From assembly GCA_900556055.1 (NCBI GenBank), contig USNJ01000113.1, forward strand, positions 1 to 6,538: DNA of 6,538 bases. Direction: 5' to 3'. Below, one piece after another: positions 1 through 6,121 of this stretch. The translations under genes and the position numbers were made by a program. Position 1 is the stretch's first letter, and each line of letters opens with the position of its first letter. This DNA is from an uncultured Ruminococcus sp. GTDB taxonomy: Bacteria > Bacillota > Clostridia > Oscillospirales > Ruminococcaceae. The notes beneath the pieces were generated by a model. That model saw only the letters and a program-made list of their open reading frames with translations, ran no database searches and was not told where the DNA came from.

Positions 1-680
1 AAGGAACCGCCCAGCGTCTTGAAAGGTACGGAATAACAACAATGCAAAGCATAGCAGAAGCCAATGAAGAACTCCTTTACAAGCTTTTCGGGATAGATGC
101 CGAGCTTCTTATCGACCATGCGTGGGGACGTGAAAGCACTACCATCGCAGACATAAAAAAGTACAGACCTAAAACCAACAGCCTTTCCAGCGGTCAGGTA
201 CTTCCACGTGATTATTCATTTGATGAGGGAAAGATAATCCTCAAGGAAATGATGGATTCGCTCTGCCTTGATCTTACAGACAAAAATCTCGTCACAAATT
301 CGATCAGTCTTTATGTCGGATATTCAAACGGGCTGAAGATCCCCGGCGTACACGGCTCGCTTTCTCTCGGGAACGAAACAAATTCCGACAGGGTGATGCT
401 CCCTGCGATTGAGCAGCTTTTTTCGCAGATAACCGACCATTCCCTGCCGATACGGAGGTTCAATATATCCTGCAATCATATATGCAGCGAGGAATTCAGA
501 CAGTTTTCCTTCCTCGAAGATCCCGAGGACGATGAGCGTTCAAGAAATATCAGAAAAGCCGTTATCGGCGTGAAAAAGAAGTACGGGAAAAATGCCGTTC
601 TGCGCGGAATGAACTTTCAGGAATCCGCAACCGCACGTGAACGCAACTGTCAGATAGGAGGTCACAGAAGCGGTGAATAA
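1..680 (+). CDS. Y-family DNA polymerase (UmuC/UvrX-like), 3' part only
   Basis: Translesion polymerase that copies damaged DNA, usually part of the SOS response. The reading frame is open from the left edge (first whole codon at 3), and the residues before the Met at 42 read GTAQRLERYGITT. This is the helix-hairpin-helix segment that follows the catalytic palm in this family, so 42 is not the true start; the palm and fingers lie outside the window. The visible part covers the thumb and the little-finger domain (roughly 45-190 counted from the Met at 42). It ends in TARERNCQIGGHRSG, a tail typical of Firmicute UmuC/UvrX homologues. QFSFL (codons 501-515) sits where many Y-family polymerases carry a sliding-clamp binding motif, but it is a poor match. 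The stop at 678-680 overlaps the next gene by 8 bp, so the two are translated from one mRNA. Any LexA-type operator would be upstream of the window. The family is clear; the exact subgroup is less so. Confidence 0.9.
   Translation, partial: GTAQRLERYGITTMQSIAEANEELLYKLFGIDAELLIDHAWGRESTTIADIKKYRPKTNSLSSGQVLPRDYSFDEGKIILKEMMDSLCLDLTDKNLVTNSISLYVGYSNGLKIPGVHGSLSLGNETNSDRVMLPAIEQLFSQITDHSLPIRRFNISCNHICSEEFRQFSFLEDPEDDERSRNIRKAVIGVKKKYGKNAVLRGMNFQESATARERNCQIGGHRSGE
656..661 (+). promoter_or_regulatory. Ribosome binding site of the YolD-like gene
   Basis: A perfect AGGAGG lies inside the end of the polymerase gene, 11 nt before the GTG at 673. It selects GTG 673 as the start. The only nearby alternative, ATG 694, would be 32 nt away and has no ribosome binding site of its own. 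Confidence 0.75.
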
Positions 681-1002
681 GCCACATCCGAAAATGCCGG
701 CATCCGAGCGTGCAAAGCAGTTCATGCCGTTTGCAGCACTGAGGGGACTTAACGAAGCCCTCGCCGCAATGGAAGAGACTGCCGACAGCCGCAAGATTCT
801 TTCCGACGAAATGTCAGACGAGCTGGACGCAAAGCTCCATTCGCTTTATATCGGCAGTGCCGCCGAAATAGTTTTTTACAGCAGCAAAAAATATATAAAA
901 ATATCCGGCATCATAACAAAAATAAGCATGCAGAACCGATCGCTGACAATATCCGATGTAACGATACCGTTCGACGACATCATCGACGCATCAGCCGTAT
1001 AA
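673..1002 (+). CDS. YolD-like family protein, partner of the polymerase
   Basis: A 109-residue protein starting at GTG 673. Near the N-terminus it has ERAKQFMPFAALRGLNEAL (about residues 12-30), the signature of the clostridial branch of YolD-like proteins. A predicted beta-rich half follows (IVFYSS, KYIKISGIITKIS, LTISDVTIPFDDIIDA). There is no signal peptide or membrane segment, so it should be cytoplasmic. YolD-like genes are commonly found beside UmuC/UvrX-type polymerases in Firmicutes and are thought to help or regulate them; their biochemical role is not settled. The 8-bp overlap with the polymerase gene and the strong internal ribosome binding site point to translational coupling. The gene ends directly at a terminator, so it is the last gene of its operon. 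Family assignment rests on the N-terminal motif and context; function is inferred from context only. Confidence 0.78.
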   Translation: MNKPHPKMPASERAKQFMPFAALRGLNEALAAMEETADSRKILSDEMSDELDAKLHSLYIGSAAEIVFYSSKKYIKISGIITKISMQNRSLTISDVTIPFDDIIDASAV

Positions 1003-1039
1003 AAAAGGAACGCAATCCAACCGAACTGCGTTCCTTTTT
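1002..1039. terminator. Bidirectional rho-independent terminator
   Basis: AAAAAGGAACGCA (1002-1014) is perfectly complementary to TGCGTTCCTTTTT (1027-1039), with a 12-nt loop. The plus strand ends in a T-run and the minus strand ends in the complement of the A-run, so each direction gives a hairpin followed by U residues. It begins at the stop codon of the YolD-like gene and lies 9 nt past the stop of the converging chemoreceptor gene, so it serves both. Confidence 0.88.
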
Positions 1040-1048
1040 ATTATAAAA

Positions 1049-3109
1049 TTACATTTTCAGCTTAAAGCCGCTTATTCTGTCCTGGAGCATATGTGCCTGA
1101 CTGCTCATTTCTTCGCTCGTTGCGGCACTTTCTTCTGCTGTTGCACTGTTTGTCTGAACGGTATCGGAGATCTGAACTACTCTCTCGCGAACTCTGTCAA
1201 CAGCCTGAGATTGTTCCTCACTGCTCTTTGCAATAAGATCAAGCTTCTCCTCAATAACCTCGGAAACATCGGCAGATGTACGGAGAGATGCTTCCGTCTT
1301 CCCTGCGATCTCCTTACCCTTTTCCACTCTTGACGAAACATTGTCAACAAGCTCTGTTATGTTCTTTGTTGCCTCAGCAGTCTTGGATGCAAGAAGCTGT
1401 ATCTCTCCTGCAACTACAGAGAATCCGCGTCCTGCCTCACCTGCTCTGGCAGCTTCAATAGCGGCATTTATAGCAAGGATATTTGTCTGCGATGCAATGT
1501 CGCTGACAGTCTTTACTATGTTTACGATCTTTGCTGACGCATCGGAAATTTCAGCCATAGCGTCGGTCATTTCCTTCATAAGCGTGCTGCTTTCCTTCAT
1601 TCCGTCAGCCGATCTTTCGGATGCTTCAAATGCAGATTCAACACTGTTTGTATTTTCCTTGATCTGTTCTGTAAGCATAGAGATCGCATCGGTAAGCTCC
1701 TGAACAGATGCCGCCTGCTCCGTACTGCTCTGCGAAAGCGACTGTGCACCCGCTGCGACCTGAGATGATCCGCTCGCTACCTGCTCCGCTGCATTATTGA
1801 TGTCAAGCATCGTATCATTCAGAGCAGTTGAGATGTTATTGAGCGAATCCTTTATCTTTGAGAAATCTCCGGTATAATCAAGTGCCAGCGAGAAATCAAG
1901 ATTTCCTTCAGCTATCTCGTTAAGCACGTTTGATACTTCGTTTATGTAGCTGACATAATCGCGCAGACGATCCGCTGTCATGGAAAAGCTTTTTGCAAGT
2001 GTGCCTATCTCGTCCCTGCTTCTGCATTCAACGGAAACATCAAGATCGCCGTCGGCAATTTTCTTTGCCGCAGAATTCAGCTGAACTATCGGCTTAGCCA
2101 TGTGCGATGAGATCAGGAGCGAAAGTATCACTCCGATTATCATAACGATCAGACCTATTGCAACGCTTGCTATCAGAAGGTTCTGAAGCTGCAGATTTAT
2201 TTCATCGGCATCGACTTCGACAACTATCTTCATTCCGTTTCTCAGAGGAGAAAATGCCGCTCTCTTGTCCACGCCTTCAAAGCTGTACTTTATCATGCTT
2301 CCATCAGGTTCAGAAAGGCTGAGTGCATTGCAGAGGCCGTCCATTTTGCCGTCAGAATTTATATCTGCAAGAGATGTTCCGAATTCAAGAGATCTGTGAT
2401 ACATGATCTCGCTGCTGTCATTTACAATAAACGACGACATTGTATCGTATGAAGACTTTGAATCCGCAATATTTTCTACCAGTGTGAAATCTATATCCAT
2501 TCCGACAATTCCTATGCTTTCGCCGTCAACGTAAAGCGGAACGACATAGGATATCATATACACATTTACATTTTCGTTCAGATAAGGCGACATCCACATG
2601 GGAGCACCGTTGTTTACAGGCGTGTAATACCAGCCGACATGAGCCATATCAGACTTGTCATAAACGCTGAAATCAGTCGGGGTAACACTGTCAAATGAGT
2701 CTGACGAAGAGTTCTTTGTAAGGAAAAGTCCCGAGGTCGGTTCGGTAAAGTCGGGATTATAGCGGACATACGCAGTAACTACGCCCTCAGTATGTTTGGT
2801 GGCTGCCATAAGATACGGCTCGATATGATCGGTAAAATCAGAAACATACTCATTGGATGTTTTAAACTTGTTTATATCGCCGATATTTTCAAGAGTATAA
2901 TCCGCTATCGTATTCACTGACTGTTCGATCGTTTTCAGATAGGAATCTATCTCTGAGGAACGGTTGCCGCATACCGATGTAAGCAGCTGCAGCGAATAAT
3001 CCACAATGATCGAGCGGGCAGTAAAAAAGCTGATAAGCCCAAGTGCAAGAACAGCCGCAAGCGTGACCGAAATCACCAATGCAGAAATTTTAGTTTTAAT
3101 TGACTTCAA
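1049..3109 (-). CDS. Methyl-accepting chemotaxis protein (Cache-HAMP-MCP)
   Basis: A transmembrane chemoreceptor that senses an external small molecule and controls a CheA/CheW complex. Numbering is from the TTG start at 3109 (686 residues). A first membrane helix spans about 6-28. An extracellular double-Cache-like domain spans about 29-305, with WYYTP at 160-164 and GIVGMDID at 200-207, both typical Cache elements. A second membrane helix spans about 311-334. HAMP covers about 335-390 (P340, [10 protein letters not shown] at 366-375), followed by a second HAMP-like piece (EIAEGNLDF to DSLNNI, about 398-426). The MCP coiled-coil hairpin runs to the C-terminus. Its tip, [17 protein letters not shown] and on through [10 protein letters not shown] (538-569), matches the near-invariant family sequence. 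There is no C-terminal CheR-tethering pentapeptide; the protein ends FKLKM. An upstream GTG at 3127 gives a frame 6 codons longer, but a ribosome binding site falls inside that extension. No flagellar or che genes are in the window. The ligand is unknown. Confidence 0.95.
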   Translation of the reverse strand: MKSIKTKISALVISVTLAAVLALGLISFFTARSIIVDYSLQLLTSVCGNRSSEIDSYLKTIEQSVNTIADYTLENIGDINKFKTSNEYVSDFTDHIEPYLMAATKHTEGVVTAYVRYNPDFTEPTSGLFLTKNSSSDSFDSVTPTDFSVYDKSDMAHVGWYYTPVNNGAPMWMSPYLNENVNVYMISYVVPLYVDGESIGIVGMDIDFTLVENIADSKSSYDTMSSFIVNDSSEIMYHRSLEFGTSLADINSDGKMDGLCNALSLSEPDGSMIKYSFEGVDKRAAFSPLRNGMKIVVEVDADEINLQLQNLLIASVAIGLIVMIIGVILSLLISSHMAKPIVQLNSAAKKIADGDLDVSVECRSRDEIGTLAKSFSMTADRLRDYVSYINEVSNVLNEIAEGNLDFSLALDYTGDFSKIKDSLNNISTALNDTMLDINNAAEQVASGSSQVAAGAQSLSQSSTEQAASVQELTDAISMLTEQIKENTNSVESAFEASERSADGMKESSTLMKEMTDAMAEISDASAKIVNIVKTVSDIASQTNILAINAAIEAARAGEAGRGFSVVAGEIQLLASKTAEATKNITELVDNVSSRVEKGKEIAGKTEASLRTSADVSEVIEEKLDLIAKSSEEQSQAVDRVRERVVQISDTVQTNSATAEESAATSEEMSSQAHMLQDRISGFKLKM

Positions 3110-3115
3110 TATCTT

Positions 3116-3122
3116 CCCCTCC
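3116..3122 (-). promoter_or_regulatory. Ribosome binding site fixing a TTG start for the chemoreceptor
   Basis: On the minus strand GGAGGGG (3122 down to 3116) stands 6 nt before TTG 3109-3107, ideal spacing. The frame is also open to a GTG at 3127, but that start would place the ribosome binding site inside the coding sequence, and I see no other site before it. The downstream residues KSIKTKIS then a hydrophobic helix give a normal MCP N-terminus. Confidence 0.78.
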
Positions 3123-3168
3123 AACACATCAGATTATGTTGATAAATTATGTCCTGCGTATATATACT

Positions 3169-3197
3169 ATTATATTATTTTCGTATGTTCTCTTCTA
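3169..3197 (-). promoter_or_regulatory. Possible promoter of the chemoreceptor gene
   Basis: On the minus strand a perfect TATAAT (3174 to 3169) is preceded at 17 bp by TAGAAG (3197 to 3192), a weak match to TTGACA. It would give a 5' leader of about 55 nt before the TTG start. The surroundings are very A+T rich, so a chance TATAAT is quite possible. A sigma-28 type site was looked for and is not convincing. Confidence 0.35.
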
Positions 3198-3247
3198 TTT
3201 TATTTTGTCTAGATTTTGTTAATAAATAATAAACAATAAAAATAATT

Positions 3248-3279
3248 CCGCCCGACCTATGGGGATAAAGGTCGGGCGG
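3248..3279 (-). terminator. Terminator of the PQ-loop/SGNH operon
   Basis: CCGCCCGACCT (3248-3258) pairs perfectly with AGGTCGGGCGG (3269-3279) around a 10-nt loop. Reading the minus strand, the hairpin is followed by AATTATTTTTATTG, a U-rich tail; the plus strand has no T-run after it. It therefore ends minus-strand transcripts coming from the SGNH-like gene, 53 nt past its stop codon, and separates that operon from the chemoreceptor gene. Confidence 0.88.
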
Positions 3280-3332
3280 CAAAAATGGGGTTTGGGGATT
3301 ATATAATTATTTATTGGGGATCGGCTTTCTTA

Positions 3333-3899
3333 TCAGACGTTCAGCATAGAAACTGTATCGCAGAAGGAGATCCTGTCTCTCATAAAGCGCTTCAGCATGC
3401 TGAATGCCTTTACTGTAGGTGATTCATTTGCAAATGCAGGTGTGATGTCAGCATACTTGCAGCCGCATCTGTCTGCCATAGCTTCAAGCTGCTTGTTGAG
3501 TTCTTCGGGATATACTCCGCTGCCGTTGTCGCATACGGAAACCACGATAACATCACAGTGCTTATCAGCCTTCTTGATCTCGTTTACTGTCTTTTCATAT
3601 TCAGCAACGATCTCAGGGATAGTGTGATATCCTCTTTCAAGATCTGTCTCGCCCATCTGGAGAAGAACCTTATGAGGCGCAAGCTTCAGAACGCACTCAT
3701 CAAGCAGTTCCTTAGCATCAAAAACAGAAAGGTCTGTAAAGCTTCTGTTGTAAATGTCGCAGTCAAGCTCAAATGCCTGCTTTAATTCACATACGGGGAT
3801 ATCCTTTGCAAATGATGAACCGAACAGTACAACACCATTCTTCTTTGCTATTTCGTTAAGTCTGCGGTAACTTGCAAGTTCTCTTTCATATACGCTCAT
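3333..3899 (-). CDS. Small SGNH/GDSL-like protein, catalytic signature incomplete
   Basis: A 188-residue protein with no signal peptide or membrane helix, so probably cytoplasmic. The fold looks like an SGNH (GDSL-type) esterase. Strand one leads to VVLFGSSF (23-30), where GSS stands in for the usual GDS nucleophile block with S29 as candidate serine. NRSFTDLS (51-58) follows at the oxyanion-hole region. VLLQMGETDL (78-87) matches the GxND block with T in place of N. CDVIVVSVCDN (115-125) and CKYADITPAF (147-156) fit later core strands. The final D-x-x-H block that supplies the catalytic Asp and His is not visible; the C-terminus reads FMRDRISFCDTVSMLNV. It may hydrolyse an ester or acetyl group in an unusual way, or have lost activity. 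The start ATG at 3899 has AGGAG 8 nt upstream (3908-3912). It lies 29 nt after the PQ-loop gene with no terminator between, so they are co-transcribed. The fold is likely; the substrate is unknown. Confidence 0.65.
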   Translation of the reverse strand: MSVYERELASYRRLNEIAKKNGVVLFGSSFAKDIPVCELKQAFELDCDIYNRSFTDLSVFDAKELLDECVLKLAPHKVLLQMGETDLERGYHTIPEIVAEYEKTVNEIKKADKHCDVIVVSVCDNGSGVYPEELNKQLEAMADRCGCKYADITPAFANESPTVKAFSMLKRFMRDRISFCDTVSMLNV

Positions 3900-3928
3900 A
3901 ATTCATTCTCCTCTCAAATTTTCGGCGA

Positions 3929-4288
3929 TCAGCAGCTGTGTGCAACTTCTGCAACTTCAGCAACATCTGCGGAAGCTGCTGAACGGCTGTCTATAATTTT
4001 ATTGCGGAAATAAATTGCGATTCCCGCTGTTACCATGATAATATTTACAACATAGAAGAACATTACATACCATTTTACTGTTTCATACCAGGGTGCGGGA
4101 GCATTGTTTGCGATCATAACGAACTTACCGATGAATGCAAACACATAACCGATCCAGATGAAAGAGTAGAACAGAAGGCTTGTTCCCTGTGCTGTTCTTG
4201 CTTTCCATGCCTTGACGATGTTCAGAGGCCATGAGATGCCGAAGCATACTACCATAAGTGTTTCCATAATTCCTGCGAGTGTACTCAT
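3929..4288 (-). CDS. PQ-loop/SemiSWEET-like three-helix membrane protein
   Basis: A 119-residue integral membrane protein with three predicted helices (about 4-26, 39-61, 70-93). The stretch GISWPLNIVKAWKARTAQG (17-35) followed by TSL is the PQ-loop signature: a helix broken by a conserved proline (P21), then a short basic loop and a Q-G-T-S-L turn. The usual PQ pair is PL here. Three-helix proteins with one PQ-loop form dimers in the SemiSWEET sugar transporter family, so transport of a small sugar or similar solute is the best guess; the substrate cannot be read from sequence. After the third helix comes a short polar, acidic tail (98-119) containing ADVAEVAEVA and ending HSC, partly encoded by a 9-bp repeat. 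The start ATG at 4288 is preceded by AAAGGAGA with 11 nt between AGGAG (4300-4304) and the start. It is the first gene of a two-gene operon with the SGNH-like gene and diverges from the sensor kinase. Confidence 0.75.
   Translation of the reverse strand: MSTLAGIMETLMVVCFGISWPLNIVKAWKARTAQGTSLLFYSFIWIGYVFAFIGKFVMIANNAPAPWYETVKWYVMFFYVVNIIMVTAGIAIYFRNKIIDSRSAASADVAEVAEVAHSC
3942..3968. repeat. Three tandem 9-bp units at the 3' end of the PQ-loop gene
   Basis: On the plus strand GCAACTTCT, GCAACTTCA and GCAACATCT follow each other directly; a fourth, degenerate unit GCGGAAGCT follows at 3969-3977. Because the unit is three codons long, copy changes would add or remove V-A-E/D triplets in the C-terminal tail without shifting the frame. 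Confidence 0.7.
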
Positions 4289-4326
4289 TTGGGTGATCTC
4301 TCCTTTGTATTTCCTTCACTGTCATT

Positions 4327-4355
4327 ATTATATAACCATGTCAAAAAATAAGCAA
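4327..4355 (-). promoter_or_regulatory. Probable promoter of the PQ-loop/SGNH operon
   Basis: On the minus strand TTGCTT (4355 to 4350) and TATAAT (4332 to 4327) are separated by 17 bp. The -10 is perfect and the -35 matches TTG of TTGACA. Transcription would start near 4320, giving a leader of about 30 nt before ATG 4288. A TTGACA also occurs nearby, but only 6 bp from the TATAAT, so it cannot pair with it. Confidence 0.55.
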
Positions 4356-4432
4356 GCATACGAAAATAATGAACATAACTTTTTCTCTGTGATTTACTTT
4401 AGTTTGCATAATCCGCTTTCATTACTTTCAAA

Positions 4433-4500
4433 AGCACATTTTTCATCAGAATATGACCATATCCGTGCAGATATGTTTGCATATCCATAGAAAATGTGCT
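4433..4500. promoter_or_regulatory. 68-bp nested dyad, candidate operator before the kinase operon
   Basis: AGCACATTTT (4433-4442) and AAAATGTGCT (4491-4500) are a perfect 10-bp inverted repeat. Inside it, CATATC (4458-4463) and GATATG (4470-4475) form a second inverted repeat with exactly the same centre (4466.5). The core also reads as two side-by-side dyads, ATATG-ac-CATAT (4451-4462) and ATATG-tttg-CATAT (4471-4484). The right part covers the -35 and reaches the first base of the -10 of the kinase promoter. This position suits a DNA-binding regulator, possibly the response regulator encoded downstream. The role is inferred; only the symmetry is seen. Confidence 0.45.
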
Positions 4501-4505
4501 ATAAT
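4477..4505 (+). promoter_or_regulatory. Promoter of the sensor kinase/response regulator operon
   Basis: TTGCAT (4477-4482), 17 bp, then TATAAT (4500-4505), with the extended -10 motif TGC directly before it (4497-4499). The perfect extended -10 compensates for the weak -35. Transcription would start near 4512, leaving a leader of about 30 nt before ATG 4544. Confidence 0.65.
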
Positions 4506-4543
4506 GGATAAGCATACTATTATAAGGAGAGTAACATAAAGCT

Positions 4544-6121
4544 ATGTCAAAGATCCGTCCCGCCAAGCGTATCCAGCAGGAAATATTAAGAACACTGATA
4601 ATTCTTGTAACTATAATGACTGCCCTGGTCACCGCAGTCAGCATTTACATAAATATCCGATCGGAAAGCGACTATTTTGACAGAAACCTTCTTAACACCG
4701 CCACAGTTATAGCGGATTCGGAAGATGTCCGCAGCGAAGGAGAAAAGGCACGCACATATCTTGAATCAATGATGGCTTCCCTTTCCGATGTCGATGTCAT
4801 ATCTGTTGTCGGAACCGATAATGTGCGTATATTCCACACGACATCCGAGCTTATAGGCACTGTTTACGACGGAACAATGCCTGATTTCAGTGCAGGAGAT
4901 CACTATACGGCAAGCGACACGGGTCCGTCAGGCTCACAGCGCCGTGCATATGCCGCAATACGCAATGAAAACGGCGATTATTCGGGTTTTGTTCTTGCGG
5001 TAATGCTTGACCGAAACATAAACAAAATAATAATGAATACGGTGCTTATCCATCTTTTGTGTGCGGCGGCAGTCATTATCTGCGCAGTAATCATGTCAAA
5101 GCATCTTTCACGAAAGATAAAAAAGCTTCTGAGAGGATATGAACCCGATATTTTCAGTGCTATGTTCAGCGTAAGAGATAATATCCTTGAATCGCTAGCA
5201 GTCGGACAGGACGGAAAGATAATATACATGAACAACGCAGCCGCAGGAATGCTCAATCTCCTGCCCGAAAACGCCGAAAAGAAAAAGGCTGTTGACCTTA
5301 TCCCCGACCTGCCCGTGAACGGCACCCTTGCATCGGGCGAAAAAATAACAGGAATTGCCGTCCGTTCTGTAATGAATTCGGATATTCTGGCGGATATCGT
5401 GCCTGTTATGGAAAAGGAAAATATTGTCGGTGCGCTCTGTATTCTGCGTGACAGAACAGAGTACACAAAGATAATGGAGGATCTGTCCGGCGTAAAATAC
5501 ATGGTCGAATCCATGCGTGCGAACAATCACGATTTTGTAAACAAGCTTCACGTTATCCTCGGACTTATCCACATGGGAAAAACCGATGAAGCCTGCGAAT
5601 ACATAAGCAACATCACAGCGATCCAGCAGACTGTTATCCACAATATAATGAAAAATATCGAGGATCCGTCAGTTGCAGCGCTGCTTATCGGAAAATACGC
5701 AAGGGCTGCGGAGCTTGACATAAAGTTTTCACTCAAAAACGGAAGCAAGCTTTCACGAAGCGATATTTCCCTGCCCTCAAACGACCTTGTAACGATAATC
5801 GGAAATCTGCTTGACAATGCCATGGACTCCATGAACGCAACAGACAGTGCAGTTAAAGAGCTTTCAGTCGGAATATTCACCCAGCCGCACGCAATGCTTA
5901 TAAGCACAGACGACACGGGTTCGGGCATAACCGAAGAAAATCTCAGGCATATTTTTGAAAACGGATATTCCACAAAGGGCGAAAACAGAGGCACAGGCCT
6001 TTATGTTGTCAATAATCTCATAAAAAAATACGGCGGCGAAATTACCGTCGATTCAGAACCTGATGTAGGCACATCATTTACCGTTACAATGACTGATGCA
6101 GGAGGAACACCCAATGTATGA
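4544..6121 (+). CDS. CitA/DcuS-type sensor histidine kinase
   Basis: A 525-residue membrane sensor that phosphorylates the response regulator encoded next. Membrane helices at about 15-36 and 162-184 enclose an extracellular PAS-like domain (38-160). That domain has R95-I-F-H98 followed by IGTVYDG, and R133/R134 before AYAAIRNENGDYSGFV. R-x-x-H plus a downstream basic residue is how CitA and DcuS bind citrate or C4-dicarboxylates, so a carboxylate ligand is likely. A cytoplasmic PAS domain covers about 203-305 (NILESLAVGQDGKIIYMNN). The dimerisation helix carries the phospho-acceptor H329 in MRANNHDFVNKLHVILGLI, the CitA/DcuS form. The ATPase domain shows N421-L-L-D-N425, D457-T-G-S-G461, FENGYSTKG (471-479) and R482-G-T-G-L486. 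All needed residues are present. ATG 4544 is the only plausible start, since an in-frame stop lies at 4532-4534; its ribosome binding site AGGAG (4525-4529) is 14 nt away, which is long. The stop overlaps the regulator gene. Confidence 0.93.
   Translation: MSKIRPAKRIQQEILRTLIILVTIMTALVTAVSIYINIRSESDYFDRNLLNTATVIADSEDVRSEGEKARTYLESMMASLSDVDVISVVGTDNVRIFHTTSELIGTVYDGTMPDFSAGDHYTASDTGPSGSQRRAYAAIRNENGDYSGFVLAVMLDRNINKIIMNTVLIHLLCAAAVIICAVIMSKHLSRKIKKLLRGYEPDIFSAMFSVRDNILESLAVGQDGKIIYMNNAAAGMLNLLPENAEKKKAVDLIPDLPVNGTLASGEKITGIAVRSVMNSDILADIVPVMEKENIVGALCILRDRTEYTKIMEDLSGVKYMVESMRANNHDFVNKLHVILGLIHMGKTDEACEYISNITAIQQTVIHNIMKNIEDPSVAALLIGKYARAAELDIKFSLKNGSKLSRSDISLPSNDLVTIIGNLLDNAMDSMNATDSAVKELSVGIFTQPHAMLISTDDTGSGITEENLRHIFENGYSTKGENRGTGLYVVNNLIKKYGGEITVDSEPDVGTSFTVTMTDAGGTPNV
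6100..6105 (+). promoter_or_regulatory. Ribosome binding site of the response regulator
   Basis: A perfect AGGAGG inside the end of the kinase gene, 8 nt before ATG 6114. It is much better placed than the kinase's own site, so the regulator may be made in excess of the kinase, as is usual for two-component pairs. Confidence 0.8.

Noticed and set aside
540..794. Minus-strand frame across the polymerase/YolD junction
   Set aside because: It covers the overlap of two supported genes and has no sign of its own function.
1091..1703. Plus-strand open frames opposite the chemoreceptor 3' half
   Set aside because: They have no ribosome binding sites or recognisable domains. The opposite frame is an unmistakable MCP signalling domain.
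3187..3202. Sigma-28 type promoter for the chemoreceptor (TAAA near 3202 followed by TACGAAAA)
   Set aside because: The second element matches the GCCGATAA consensus at only 5 of 8 positions and needs a 13-bp spacer instead of about 15. The region is A+T rich, so such matches arise easily.
4339..4490. Small plus-strand frame from ATG 4339 in the divergent control region
   Set aside because: It has no ribosome binding site and reads through the dyad and kinase -35. Its residues resemble no protein family.
4443..4490. Riboswitch or attenuator in front of the kinase
   Set aside because: The symmetric region lies upstream of the best transcription start (about 4512), so it would not be in the mRNA. 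Operator DNA is the simpler reading.
4433..4505. Terminator made by the AGCACATTTT/AAAATGTGCT repeat
   Set aside because: The arms are A+T rich and 48 nt apart with no T-run after them.
4399..4644. Minus-strand frame across the kinase promoter and start
   Set aside because: It runs through the promoter, dyad and first codons of the kinase, and has no ribosome binding site or recognisable domain.
4978..5994. Long minus-strand open frames opposite the sensor kinase
   Set aside because: They overlap each other and the kinase fully, show no family motif, and their composition is that of an antisense shadow of a real gene.
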